Origin: Sophora flavescens
Taxonomy: Eukaryota; Streptophyta; Magnoliopsida; Fabales; Fabaceae
DNA: 64,000 nucleotides
Assembly: GCA_030762895.1 (NCBI GenBank)
Contig: CM061069.1
Location: forward strand, 22,459,630-22,523,629
Direction of reading: 5' to 3'
Made by a program: the position numbers and the translations under genes. Each line of letters begins with the position of its first letter. Within the stretch, counting starts at the first letter, position 1. Below are positions 11,838-24,911 of this stretch, in pieces. Below the pieces are notes generated by a model. That model was not told the DNA's origin. It did not search any database and saw only the letters and a program-made list of their open reading frames with translations.

Positions 11838-14800
11838 TTTTCAGATGGAAGGAGATGTGTGTCTTGCATTTTGAGAGTCATTCATTTTTTTTTTTTTTCA
11901 TTATAAGAAGCTAAGAAATTTCTAATCTCAAAAAAGTTATCACGATTTTTGGAATTCAAGCTATCATCATGAACTTAAACAACACAGTCAAGGATGAAAT
12001 AACCAAAGTTAACATAAGAAGGGGGTTGAATTGTGTTTACCAACTTCTTGGGTTACTTAAAAAGATTTTCGCAGGCACAACAAGCAGAATTAGAAAAAAT
12101 CAGACGAGTGATGACGGTGCGCGATGCGTACGGGATATGGCAGCATGCAAGTGAGGAAGGTCGATTACAAATTAGAAGGGTGGTTGTCTCTTAGTTCTAT
12201 GTGCGGTTTCAATTTTGAGATAGAGGAAGAGAGAAAATAGTTTCAATTTTGAGAGAGTAACCGAGGAATAGAAAGAGAATGGTCTGAAATGCTGAGTTCT
12301 CGAGAAGAGGGGAAGAGATTATGGGAAATTAAAATTTAGAATAAATGAGAGATAATGTAATAAATGAGAGATTTTGGGAAATTGAAAAAGTCAAAAGGAT
12401 AAGAGATATCAGAGGGCCCAATCAAATTGAAGGGAAATTGGAACCAACCAATAGGAGTGAAGGAGAATCAGAAGCTTTTAAAAAACACATGTTAACTAAT
12501 TCGATCGGATTTAGTCGGTGGTGGAAAAAAATTTGAAGACCGCACCCGCCCGTGAGAAACCGTCCTTAACTGAAACCAAAACCCGACGACCTGTAGACTC
12601 GGTTAAACCCGCCCATTCAACTGCTATTGTTTGCGGATAGATCGGGTCTCAATCAGGCCTATTTATTTGTCCAACCCTATTTGCTGCTATTAAAGTCATA
12701 AAGTGTGGCATGTTAGAATGTCCATCAAGTTAAGAACTTTAATTTCCGGAGGGAAAAAATAGTAAGAAGCAGCCGGTGGCAACTACTTGGTTTAACAATT
12801 TGAATGCTATGAATAAGATATCTATTTATATTTATATTATATAAATTCTGAAACGTGTACTCTCGTATTGCCAATTCAGCTATTCCGATTACATTCCAAT
12901 CGATCAAAATTGTTGACGTGTTAACTCTCTATTTTTCCAACCCTTTTATTTTTTTTATTTTATATATCTATTTTTAATTCACATTTCCTTCTATGATTGG
13001 GAAGCTCATTAGCCTATGCAATATGACGTTTCAAGTCCAAACTGTCAATTTCGGCATTTGTTCATTGAAGCCCCAAACCCTCAATACCCACGTAGAAGAG
13101 TAGCGGTTTCGCTTGAGTAGCACATGGCCCTATGACGGCAGCACCGTTGCGAAACACGAAAGCTCCGGAGCCACTATCTCACCATGACGCAAGGACTTCC
13201 AGGTGAACCACCAAACGAGACCACCGAAACTCTGTGCCTGTGCGCCACCGTCATGATTCAAACGAGAAGAGATGCAAGTTATCAATTTTGGTTTCAGTCC
13301 GTCATCTTATTTCATTATCTAGTATTCAGGGGTACCAAAGTAATTTCTTGTCTAACTTGCTATGAAATTTGGCCATAAATTAAAAGCAAAATCATACATT
13401 AGGGACCACATGCTTAAAATTGCTAAATTTGTTCATTTTGTATGATATATAATACTAAGATATACCAATTTAATTTCTTGTTCCGATCCGACTTGCTCCA
13501 AATTTTGGCTAGAAACTATAAAAAATCATGTATTAGGGTGATAGGGTTAAATTTGAAAAAAAAATCTTCTGATATGATTTCTAGTACTCAGAGGTAACGG
13601 TAGGAACTATTTACAAAGTTTTTGAAATTATAGAGACGAAATCCAAAGAAATTTTTTGCAGGGACTAAAACCAAAATAGATGAACTTTGTAGGGACTAAA
13701 AACTTTTTTTTTTACCAATTTTTAAATTTAGATTTATTATATAAAAAAAGGTATTCCAGGGATACGATATGAACTCATTCGATTGTAATCGGATCGAACC
13801 GGTTCAGATTCACGAAATTCTTTAGACAAAATCCAAACTTATCTGAACCAGTCAAATTTAATCAATTCGAATGTTGAAATGCCTCAAATCTGATCAAAAC
13901 TGACCCGACTACATCGTTAGTTAGGATAACGATATCAAACTAAAAATATCAATTAAATTATTGTTAAACAAATATATATAATAATATAAATTATAGTAAG
14001 ATATTTGTACAAATATTTAAGATAATTAAATAAATTTGATAACGAATCTACAATAAAATTATATGTTAAATAACCGATATTTAATAGGTTGGAGGTTAGA
14101 GTATATATTCATATCCATCACTCAAAACTTAAAGTAAAATAGTATACCCGAGATGGAACATAGTACTTGAGTGAAAGCGATGGAAGAATCATGGTTAACT
14201 GGTTAAGATAATGATATTAAACTAAAAATATTAATTAAAATATTATTAAACAAATAAATAAAATATATCTATTTAACGAATATATTGTTTATATATGCAC
14301 ATATATAAACATAATTATAAATATAAATATGTATATATATTTTTATTCACAAGTTTTATATATAAATTTATATATTATTTATAAGTTTTACGTGTATTTC
14401 TAATTAATTTTTAGTGTATATAGTTAATTAAAATAATTGATATCATTGTTCTTATAATTAATATATTACGTATAACTCATTTCAATTTTAGAAAACCGGA
14501 CAAAATGAATTATTGCAAGTGGATTGGTCGATTAATTGGCTAAGCACCAGTTCGCACCAAACAGGATGTTAGATTTTCAACAAAAGAAATTTTTCATTTA
14601 AAAAAACAAAGGATTAGGAGAGGATGTTAGCACAAAGACTTGTGTAGGAAATCAATTGAATGAATTAACTTTACTCCAACACACACGCTTGTACGTCGTA
14701 CGATAAGATTTTATGCGTATATATTTAAGTGTTTCTCCTTGATTAAATCTCCTTTTTAAAAAGATTTTGTTTATTAAAAAAGTTGATTTTTTTTGTGATA

Positions 14801-16131
14801 AGAACAAATATTTTCGTTTTTTCCCATCTTTTTAGATATTCTGTTTTTAATTTTTTTAAATGTTTTTATTTATTTTTAGAAGAGAGACCGTTTCCTTCTT
14901 TTTTTTTATAATATTTTTCAGTCTAAAAGAAAAAACAAATTGAAAGCCCGTTTTGTGTCAGAGTTGTTTCTTAATTAATTGGGCCTATTAACACGATTGA
15001 CCATCACCCACACAAAAGCAACCATAAATGAATTTGGCTTCCTTCCAGGTTCTCTTTGGGCCAACAAATTTCAAAAATACAAACAAAAGCTACTGGGTCC
15101 GGTAGCTTTGATTAGTGACAAAGAGGAAAAAACTTGCTGGACTGCTGGAGAGAAACCAAATCCACCACAAATAGCTTTATGTCTGCAACGTAACGTGCTC
15201 CAGCGAAGGAGTTGTGATGGCGCCTTATGGTGTGACGACGCTATGATGGACAGTGGTTCGTGGCTGGGTTGGGCTCTGCGATGGGGTGGAGCTGGAGGAG
15301 GGGCTTGCGCCTTCTGGTTCGTTGTTGTGATGGGGTTGCGCTGGCGGAGGAGCTCGCACGTTCTGGATCTACCTTAACGCTCGACGATGCGTGGCACGGC
15401 GATGAATGACCGGATTCGCGGCATGAGGGGCTGAGGTTGTGACAGGTTCTTGTGGCAGAGCTGGACTGGTGCTGGTTGCACACTTCCACATCGGTGAAGT
15501 GGCGGTGCTGCTGATTGGGGATGAAAGTGATGATAAGGGGTTGACTTTTATTTTTGCAAGTAAGTCCTTTTGGGGCTAAAGTTAAAAGAGAAAATTTTGA
15601 GGAACTTTTAGACCAATAATAATGGGTTGTTAAGTGTCACTTTTAATCTGAGGTGTCATTATCTTGTTGGACTGGACCACCTAAGCAGGATAGAAGTTAG
15701 TCTCAAATTTCGATAGGTCCCAAAGAATTCACCTTGTTTATATGCTTTTTTTTTATAGAAATTAACCAATTTATATTTAAACACTTTCTCTTGTATTAGT
15801 TAAGGGTGTAAACAAGTCGAGCAAGTCGAGTACTTGAAGCTTGAGCTTGACTTGTGAAAAAATAATAAAGTTTGAGCTTGACTCATTTATTTAAACAAGT
15901 CCAACTTAAAGCTTAAGGTTGGCTTGTTTAAAAATGATAAAACTCGAACTTGACTTGTTTAGTTCATTTATAATTAAATTATTTTTACATTTATGAAAAA
16001 TTTTCTTTAATTACCTTTTAATTTTATCAATTTAGTACTTAATAAAGATTTTAATATTATATGATAATCTATAAAAATAGAGATATGTACTTAACATATG
16101 ATATGTGAAACTCAAGATTTCTTGACTACTA
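11838..16131. other. AT-rich non-coding region
   Basis: No gene recognised. It contains direct repeat copy 2 (12832-12975). A second duplicated block of ~75 bp (AACGATATCAAACTAAAAAT) lies near 13928, with a variant near 14206. Internal duplication around 13320-13560 has CTTGT...GACTTGCT and AAATTTTGGC blocks. A GC-richer patch at 15180-15540 has open frames on both strands that look fortuitous. At 15790-15960 repeated CTTGAGCTTGACTTG-like motifs resemble hAT-type non-autonomous elements, but no ends are visible. Confidence 0.4.
12832..12975 (+). repeat. Dispersed direct repeat, copy 2
   Basis: Partner of 11043-11190. The pair could be the ends of a decayed element or two copies of a small repeat. 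I see no coding capacity between them and no clear TG..CA ends. Confidence 0.7.
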
Positions 16132-16455
16132 TGAGACACCCCGCTGCGCCCCATTGTGTCATTAGATTAAAACCTCAATATTTAATTACTTAATCGCACA
16201 CTTAACGTGAAAATACGTAAAAATTAAAACTTATTTAATTATCATATAACATCTGCAAATTTTAAAAAAAAACACAACAACTTTAACATATATAAATACA
16301 CACCTAATTGTTCATTACAATACCAAAACACTGTTGAGGATATCCTATCAGTAGAATCTCTCACATGCATATACTTAGACAAAGTGTTGAACAGGGGAAA
16401 ACATATTTAAAAAAAATACGCCTCATGAGACGCACTGTCCATAACTAACTAGACC

Positions 16456-16677
16456 CTAATCACCATGGGTCACAGCTCGTCCTCCAGCCTCTGGTTCGTA
16501 GGGAGTTCCATCCAACTCCTCCTGGTTATGCTCATCCACAGGATCTTCTCGTACGATTCCACAAGGAGATAAAATATAACATACAGAAATATACAGGGGA
16601 TAAGAAACAGTTCTATCATCAAAAAACGGAAAAGAGTCATAGTAAATTGTACAGTAATTGTCACAGACAATCAACAT
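16456..16677 (-). other. Short open frame conserved with copy B of the giant LTR
   Basis: A 73-aa frame ending TPYEPEAGGRAVTHGD-stop. Copy B has TPYEPETGGRVVTHGD-stop at 49173-49355, terminating at the same codon. In the last ~17 codons most nucleotide differences between copies are at third positions, which hints at past coding constraint. Upstream the frames also align, except for one single-base length difference. I do not recognise the peptide. Confidence 0.35.
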
Positions 16678-16997
16678 ACATAACTAACGAATCATCCCCA
16701 AGTTAATATATATCATCCTCTACCCTTACTCTAAGGTAATCTAACACTTTTTTTAACGTAACCTCTCTAATCCTGCCACCATGTATTTACATTATCGTGG
16801 TCACTACCACTCCTGTCACCACCACTCCTGTCACCATCCCTCATTTGCATTGGGGCACACCCTCATTCCTGTTAGGATGTTCCACCTAGTGCACACCTCC
16901 ATTCCCGTTAAGGTGTTCCACCCCCATTTCCGTTAAGGCGTTCCACCCCCATTCCCTAAGGTGGAAGTGGTCTCGCGAGAACTCTTGATTTTACGTG

Positions 16998-17136
16998 TAT
17001 TATATCACCAATACACGGTGTATTATATTACCAATACACAGATGTCCTTGCGTATTATATTACCAATACACTTTTGTCTTTGTGTATTATATTACCAATA
17101 CACTTTTGTCCTTGTGTGTTATATTACCAATACACG
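16998..17136. repeat. Minisatellite in giant LTR copy A (~32 bp unit, ~4-5 copies)
   Basis: TATTATATTACCAATACAC recurs at 16998, 17021, 17053, 17085 and 17117. The first spacing is 23 bp and the rest are 32 bp. It is not present at the matching place in copy B, which has a different array. Confidence 0.8.
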
Positions 17137-17929
17137 GTTGTGGACAACAACACCTATACTTGAATCTCACCAACCCGTTTTAACAACATCCTGATGCCTT
17201 AACCTTCCATTAAAACTTGACACATATTCTATGCCATAACACCTATTTAACATTCCTCATCTAAGTTAGGCACTTCTAAATCATCATCATCCTCACACCC
17301 AAAACAATCATCTCTTAGACAACATATATATCTTTGCTTAAAATAGACTAAGCATAATAATGAAAACCAGGCAGATCATGAATAACACAAGATCAATCAA
17401 AATATTCCAATATCACTAACATAGCACAAAATCAATTCAATCAAGGTAATAAGCTCAAATCAATCATCAACAATATAAAATCAACCTAATATCGATAAAC
17501 CTGCAATCCCCAAATCACCGTTGGTTTTTCAGAAAAGGTTTCCAATGTGATTTTGGTCTTGTTGATTACTCGACTACTTATCCATTCCGACGATAGGTTG
17601 GTTCTTTCCCCCACCTGGGTTATCACCGAACTCCCGAACTTGAAGCTCCTCGTTGTCACACCACAAAGTACTAACTCCACCTTCAACCAATCAACATAAT
17701 AACCAATAAATCAAACAAACTCATCTATGTTCTCTTTAGGCTAGGTTTGGCCATTTAATTCAAATTAGAGTTAAGATTCTTTTCTCAACATAAGCCTTTG
17801 GATACTTATCACTTAGGTTCTAGGTAACTTAGATAAATTGCTATAACTTGAAAATATGGAATAAAAATCATCCAATCACTTAGGGTAGGTTTCGGCCTTG
17901 TATTACAAAATAGGATATAAATCTTTATA

Positions 17930-18360
17930 CTTTCCAATCTCTTAGACTTAGCATCCAAATGTATTAAGGAGCTCAAGTCCATGATCATATTGGAAAATGA
18001 AAACAAAACATCCTAGGTTCACAACCATCATAGGTTCGGCCATCATAGGATAAATAGGCTAGAAATCTTTAAATTTTCCAATCTCTCAGACTTAGCATCC
18101 AAATGTATCAAGGAGCTCAAGTCCATGATCATTTTGGAAAACAATGGAAACTTAAACATTCCAATCTCTTAGACTTAGCATCCAAATATCTTATGGAGCT
18201 CAAGTCCATGATCATTTTGGAAAATAATAAATAACACATCCTAGGTTCAATAACATAGAATAAACAAGTTATAAATCGTTAAACTTTCCAATCTCTTAGA
18301 CTTAGCATCCTTCTATATTAAGGAGCCTTAGTCCATGATCATTTTGGAAAATGAAACTCA
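17930..18360. repeat. Irregular tandem repeat with CCAATCTCTTAGACTTAGCA
   Basis: Four copies of a ~65-bp block (CCAATCTCTTAGACTTAGCA through AAGTCCATGATCAT and TTGGAAAA) start near 17932, 18078, 18159 and 18287, with variable spacers. It lies inside giant LTR copy A. Confidence 0.7.
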
Positions 18361-19048
18361 AACATCCTTGCTCTAAAACATTTAAGTTTCGACCTACATA
18401 GGATAATGAGGAAAAATATTCTTTGTTTGATAACAACTCTTAGGTTTAGAATCACAAGGTATTAAGAGTTCTAAATCCATGATCATACTTGGAAAGTTGA
18501 AACATAGTATCCTAGGCTTACTTATACAAATTTTCGGTCATCATAGGAAAACAAGCTATCAAACCTTTCAAGATTTAGGGATTTAAGATTAAGGAATAGT
18601 TAGAAACTCAAACACATGACCATATTCCAAAAGTTGAAGCAAAAACCTCCTAGGCTACATATGCTTAGCATTCGGCCTTCATAGGAAGAGATAGGTAGAG
18701 ATTTTTGCTTTACACAACCTCTTAGTATGTGAAAATATAAGTTAATACAAGACTATAGAAAGTGGTTTCAACTCAAAAGAAGTTTTCTACCATTTTAGAG
18801 AGATTTTAGTAGTTTAAAGCATATAAAGAACACATAAAGCAAACTAAGAAATAAAAGATGAAACTTACAAAAAGATTCATATGAGAGAATTACCCTTAGT
18901 ATAAGGAAGAACTTTAATGAAGAACTCAAGTAGAAAAGATGAATAAAAACTAAAGCTTTAAGAGCTTGAACTTTTAAAAGAAAAAGAAGTAGATGAAGTT
19001 TTAATGGAGTTTTGGAGAAGGAAAGTGTTGAATTAAAAATGAGAGGTG

Positions 19049-19056
19049 TATATATA
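19049..19056 (-). promoter_or_regulatory. TATA box of giant LTR copy A
   Basis: The minus strand reads CTCTATATATACACC. The equivalent place in copy B has TATATATA at 45842-45849. This is the likely U3 core promoter. Confidence 0.45.
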
Positions 19057-19555
19057 GAGAAGGGAGAGAGTGGCACGAAATTGAGGAGAGAGAAATGAGT
19101 TTGGAGAGCAAGTTTTGACCTTGTGCCTTGTTTGGTTTGAGAAGAGAGAGAAAAATAGGTTTTTAGAATATAATATGATATAATTTGAAAAGTGTGATGA
19201 TTACACTTTTGGAGTGTGTCATAACCCATTTTCATCAAGTCCCATCAAGTCACTTCACTTCTTTTGTGCTCTCTAATCTGCTCAATTTCGTACCCGGTTG
19301 TATTTTCCGATCGTAATTCTTCTGACGTTTTCGTCCGAATAAATTATATTTTATTTCTGAACTCGAATTTTCGAAAATTTCCAATATCATACAAAACATC
19401 ACAAAAACACTAACCGTTTCGTTCACGATTCAAAATTAGGTTTTCTGCTCGGTAAACTTGTACTGGCAGTGAAAACGCAGACCAGCTTTCGTCTGAATTT
19501 TCAACCGAAAATTTTACTGTCACTAGTGGAAATAATGTAATATACGGGAACGTTT

Positions 19556-21770
19556 TACGTCAGTTGACCATATGTTTGACGTTAAAAATGAGGCGATGAC
19601 AGTTTTGTAAATATTAAATCACTATTTGCGTCGATTGTGTAAAGAACTGACGTTAAAAGTGATTTTAATACTTTTAACGTCAGTTGTTTATACAACTGAC
19701 GTTAAACGTGTGATTTTTACGGAAGTTAAATAAATAACTGACGTAAATAATTATGAAACTCATTTCTTTCGTTATCATCTCCCTGTTGTCACTCTTAACG
19801 CAGATCACTTCATATAGTGCAGTTTATTTCTAAACCTTTTTTTTAAACAAGTTTATTTTTAATGTTAATTAATTATCTTGAATTAGTAAACAAATTCTTG
19901 TGCAAATTAAAATAAATAAACACTTAACATAAAACAAGTTATATGTATAATCAAATCGTATCTCATTGAAGCGATTCATAAGTTACAATTACATGATTAA
20001 AAGATAAAAAATTTCTGCAACATAGCACTAAAATATTAAAAAGATTCTGCTTCAACATCAATTTCTTCTCAATCCTGTCCTCAGAAACTCCAATGGATGC
20101 ATCTCCTCCCTCACTTGAATTCCTTATGCTTCATCTGCTTTATCCACAGTCACTTGCTGCGAAAGCGGAGTGGAATTGATGAGGGGATGAAATAAAGTGA
20201 GGGAGTTACATTACGTGATTCACCCAACCTTACCATCCAAGTTACGTGATTTACTTAACCTCAGAAGTTTTTTGACCATTAAGACAGAGACCTTTAAGTC
20301 TAGGTATAGGAAGAAATAACAAAAGTCTCAAATGTGATAGAGCCATATTGTGAAGGAATAGAAAACGCACGAAATATAGAGGAAAAGAAGAGGGTGTATT
20401 ACAAACTGATACAGAAGAATGAAACTTTATATAGAGAATAGAGACTCTCTGATTTTCTTGAAAACTGATCTATAAACTTAATGCTCATTAAGAGGATTAA
20501 GTTACAAGGTGCATGGGTAAGTAGCACAGTAGTCAAAGGAATGAATGTTTTTGCAAAAACTTATACACTTTTAACGTCAGTTGTCTTCAACAACTGACAT
20601 TAAAATTGTTTTAAAATAAAAAATATTTATTTTTAACGTCAGTTGTTTATACAACTGACGTTAAAAGTTTGATTTTTACTTCAGTTAAATAAATAGCTGA
20701 CGTAAATAATCCTATATCCCTATCTGAAATGCCCTGTTGTCACCCTTAACGCAGGTCACTCCATATAGTGCAGTTTATTTCTAAACTTTTTTTTAAACAA
20801 GTTTATTTTTAATCTTAATTATTTAGCTTGAATTAGTAAACAAATTCTTGTGCAAATTAAAATAAATAAACACTTAACATAAAACAAGTTATATATGTAT
20901 AATCAAATCGTATCTCATTGAAGCGATTCATAAGTTACAATTACATGATTAAAAGATAAAAAATTTCTGCAACATAGCCCTAAAATATAAAAAAGTTTCT
21001 GCTTCAACATCATTTATTCTTCTCAGTCCTGTCCTCAGAAACTCCAATTAATGGATGCATCTCCTCCCTCACTTGAATTCCATGATGCATCGTGCGTGAA
21101 TCCACAGTCACTAGCAGTGAAAGCAAAGTGAAAGGGATCTTTGCATCACCTCCTTCACTGGAATTCCTTGATGCATCGTCTTGAATCCACAGTCACTTGG
21201 GGCCAAAGCAGAGTGAAAGGGATGACTGGGATAAAATAAAGTGAGGGAATCACATTACGTGATTTACACAACCTTACCATCCATGTTACGTGATTTACTC
21301 AACCTCGGAAGTTTTTTGACCATTAAGACAGACCTTTAAGTCTAGGTATAGGAAGAAATAACAATAGTCTGAGAGCCATTTTGTGAAGCAATAGAAAACG
21401 CACGAAATATAGAGGAAAAGAAGAGGCTGTATTACAGACTGATACAGAAGAATGGTACTTTATATAGAGAAGAGAGACTAGCTGATTTTCTTGAAAACTG
21501 ATCTATAAACTTAATGCTCATGGGTAAGTAGCACATTAGTCAAAGGAATTAATGTTTTTGTAGAAACTTATACACTTTTAACGTCAGTTGTCTTCAACAA
21601 CTGACGTTAAAAGTGTTTTTAAATAAAAAATATTTATTTTTAACATCAGTTGTTTAATACAACTGACGTTAAACAATGACTTTTAATGTCAGTTGCTTAA
21701 GACAACTGACGTTAAATAAATGACCTTTAACATCAGTTGTTACAAACAACTGACGTAAAATGTTGTTTTA
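19556..21770. repeat. Left subterminal repeats and ~960-bp tandem duplication of the CACTA element
   Basis: Palindromic units of the form TTTAACGTCAGTTG-spacer-CAACTGACGTTAAA occur near 19673, 20570, 20632, 21576, 21637, 21678 and 21724. Such motifs are the expected binding sites for the element's own DNA-binding protein. The block beginning near GACGTAAATAAT at 19739 repeats at 20699 and carries the same CTTCATCTG/CTCCTCCCTCACTTGAATTC and AGCGATTCATAAGTTACAA segments. This makes a tandem duplication with a period of ~960 bp. Confidence 0.75.
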
Positions 21771-22484
21771 TTTTTGGTTTTTGATTATAACGTTTACATC
21801 CGCGCGCCTTCTGCACCTCGCTCTGTACGTCTCTGTTCTTCTCTTTTCATCACGCTCACTCTCACTCCCAACTCTCACTCTCACTCTCACTCTGCCCTAA
21901 TCGCGAGGTCATCTCCACCGCAACCACCGCGAGGGCTTCTTCGCCACCACCGTGAGGTACACTCTTAACCCCTAACTCTGTCTTTCACGCTCATTCTTTG
22001 CAATAACTTGACATCTCTCTTTCCCCTTCCCGCGCACTAACTCTCCTTGTCCCTCTGCTCTCAGTAACCACATCGAACGTTGGCCACCACTCGAACTCCC
22101 CTCCCCACCACCACGCGAGCACCTATTTCTGGTGAGTCTTTAGGGAACATTTTTTTATTTTTGGTTTTGAGTGTATGTTGAAACTGTAGTCTCAGTAGTT
22201 GAAACTTGAAACTGTGAGTTTGAGTTGTTTGGAATGTCTCTATTTTTGGTTTTGAGTGTATGTTGCTCTCTGGGTTGGTCCGTCACGGCCGTGATGCTCA
22301 TCACGGCTGGCCGTGATCGGTTCTACCCGTGAGGGTCTCGGTTCGATTGGCACGTTACGGCGTGATGGACATCACCGCCGGCATCGTGACCAGTGCTTGG
22401 CAATCTTCAAAAACTAGTTTTCAATCTCCCGTATTGTCCTTATATTGGATATATATTTTGTATATCTACAGAACCTATCTAGTT
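21771..22484 (+). other. Leader region of the CACTA TNP2 gene
   Basis: Pyrimidine-rich CTCTCACTCTCACTC stretch at about 21845-21895, then splice-like AGGTACAC and GGTGAGTC sites (about 21955 and 22130) before the ATG at 22485. At 22280-22400 it contains ATCACGGCxxGGCCGTGAT-type palindromes, otherwise seen in the nested LTR element. Confidence 0.4.
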
Positions 22485-22980
22485 ATGGATCGTAGTTGGA
22501 TGGTTTGTAAGCGCACTAGTGCTGAGTATTTGAAGGGGGTGGGAGAATTTATAGAATTTTCTCAAAGGAATGTTCCTAATAGTAATGGAATATTCTGTTG
22601 TCCTTGTGTCAAATGTTTGAATACGAGGAAATGTACGGTGAAGGATATACGTACTCATTTGATTTGTGAAGGGATTTTGCTTGAGTTATACAAGATGGAT
22701 ATGGTATGATGATGTGTTGTTGAGTAGTACGGCAAGTGTCTCCCAAAGTAAGGACGTTGACGTAGATATGGAGGATGATCGAGTAGAGGACATGATCCGT
22801 GATATTGGACAAGAATCTTTTCATCAAGCTCATGTGTATGATAGGTTGTGCGGTGATGCGGATAAGCCTTTATATCCAGGGTGTACTACTCATACACGAT
22901 TGTCGGCGGTGCTAAAATTGGTTTGTGTGAAGGTGAGAAATGGTTGAACCGATAAAAGCTTCACGGAATTGCTTGAAGTG

Positions 22981-23395
22981 TTGAAAGACTTGCTTCCGGA
23001 GGACAACACATTGCCTGACCGTAACTATGAGGCCAAGAAGGTATTGTGTCCGATGGGTATGGAGTATAAGAAGATACACGCATGCCCCAATGATTGCATA
23101 TTGTACACTGGTGTTCATGAAGACAATCACGATTGCCCCAAATGTGGGTTATCACGATACAAAGTGAAGGGTTGTGGTGGTGATGACGATTGCCCCAATC
23201 TTGTTGAAAGACTTGCTTCCGGAGGACAACACATTGCCTGACCGTAACTATGAGGCCAATAAGGTATTGTGTCCGATGGGTATGGAGTATAAGAAGATAC
23301 ACGCATGCCCCAATGATTACATATTGTACACTGGTGTTCATGAAGACAATCACGATTGCCCCAAATGTGGGTTATCACGATACAAAGTGAAGGGT
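22981..23395 (+). repeat. 223-bp direct tandem duplication inside the TNP2 gene
   Basis: TTGAAAGACTTGCTTCCGG at 22981 recurs at 23204. The following ~190 bp are nearly identical in both copies (I see only a few differences, such as GCCAAG/GCCAAT and TGCATA/TACATA). Because 223 is not a multiple of three, it disrupts the frame. Confidence 0.9.
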
Positions 23396-24911
23396 GGTGA
23401 TGATGATGATGATCTTGATGATGTGAGAAAAAAGGGTCCTCCTGCGAAGGTGTTGTGGTATCTTCCAATAATGCCAAGGTTCAAGCGATTGTTTGCCAAT
23501 GCGAAAGATGCGAAGAATCTTAGATGGCATAATGATGAGAGGAAACGTGATGGAAAGGTTCGTCATCCTGCCGATTCTATGCAATGGAAGAATATTGATA
23601 CTATGTTTCCGGATTTCGCCGATGAGCGAAGAAACCTAAGGCTTGGACTTGCTACGGATGGAATGAATCCTTATGGTATCATGAGTAGTATTCATAGTTC
23701 ATGGCCTGTTATGTTGATAATTTACAACCCGCCCCCTTGGTTGTGCATGAAGCGCAAATACATGATGTTGTCTATGATGATTTCGGGCCCAAAGCAACCG
23801 GGAAATGACTTAGATGTTTATCTAAGTCCCTTGATTGAAGACTTGAAAATACTGTGGGTGGAAGGTTTTGATGTAGGTGATGGGTATTCTCATGAGACTT
23901 TCAAGCTCCGTGCCATGTTATTTTGCACCATCAACGACTTTCCAGCATACGGTAACTTGTCCGGGTACAGTGTCAAGGGGCATAAAGCATGCCCTATATG
24001 TGAAGAAGGCACATGCTACACTCAGTTGCATCATGGAAAGAAGATGGTTTACCTTGGGCATCGGATATTTCTTAGACGTGATCACCCATATCGTAAGATG
24101 AAAAAAGCTTTTAATGGATGCCAAGAGACAGAAGAAGCTCCGACGGCCTTAATTGGAGAGCAGGTTATCAGAGGGTAAAGGGCATCGATGTTATATTCGG
24201 CAAGTCCAAAAAGAAAGGTAAAACTGCTGAGAAAAACATATGGAAGAAGAGGTCGATATTCTTTGATCTTCCATACTGGCGCAAACTTGATGTCAGACAC
24301 TGCATTGATGTGATGCATGTGGAGAAAAATGTATGTGATAGTGTGATCGGGACGCTTCTCAACATTCAGGGCAAGACAAAGGATGGTGTCAATGCTCGTC
24401 TCGACCTCGTTGCTATGGGTATATGAGAGCAGTTAGCTCCAGTTGTTGAGGATGGTAAGCGGACTTATTTGCCGCCAGCATGTCATACTTTGTCAAAAAA
24501 AGAGAGACAAAGTTTCTGCGGGTGTCTTCAGGGCATCAAAGTTCCACATGGTTACTCTTCAAATATGAAGAGGCTTGTCTCTAGTGATCTTAAATTGGTT
24601 GGCTTAAAGTCTCATGATTGTCACATCTTGATGCAACAACTTCTGCCCATTGCTATTCGTGGCATTGCTCCGAAAAATTTGAGACATGCCATTACTCGGT
24701 TGTGCTCATTCTTCAATTCTATATGTATCAAAGTCGTTGACCCCCGTATGTTGGATGACTTGGAAGTTGAGGCTGCTACAATCTTGTGCCAATTGGAGAT
24801 CTATTTTCCTCCTTCCTTTTTCGACATAATGGTTCACTTAATTGTTCATTTGGTGAGGGAGATTAGATTATGTGGGCCGGTTTTTCTGAGATGGATGTAC
24901 CTAGTTGAACG

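Noticed and set aside
11043..12975. The 11043/12832 direct repeats as LTRs of one element
   Set aside because: No TG..CA ends, PBS, PPT or target duplication, and a separate MITE lies between them.
15241..15489. Open frames in a GC-rich patch (15180-15540)
   Set aside because: Frames on both strands, Ser/Arg or Trp/Gly rich and without recognised motif; most likely compositional.
18795..19238. 147-aa minus-strand frame in giant LTR copy A
   Set aside because: Leu/Phe/Ser-rich translation of a purine-rich leader downstream of the LTR TATA box; I see no matching frame in copy B.
22912..23477. Overlapping minus-strand frames opposite the TNP2 gene
   Set aside because: They repeat themselves only because of the 223-bp duplication and mirror the coding strand.
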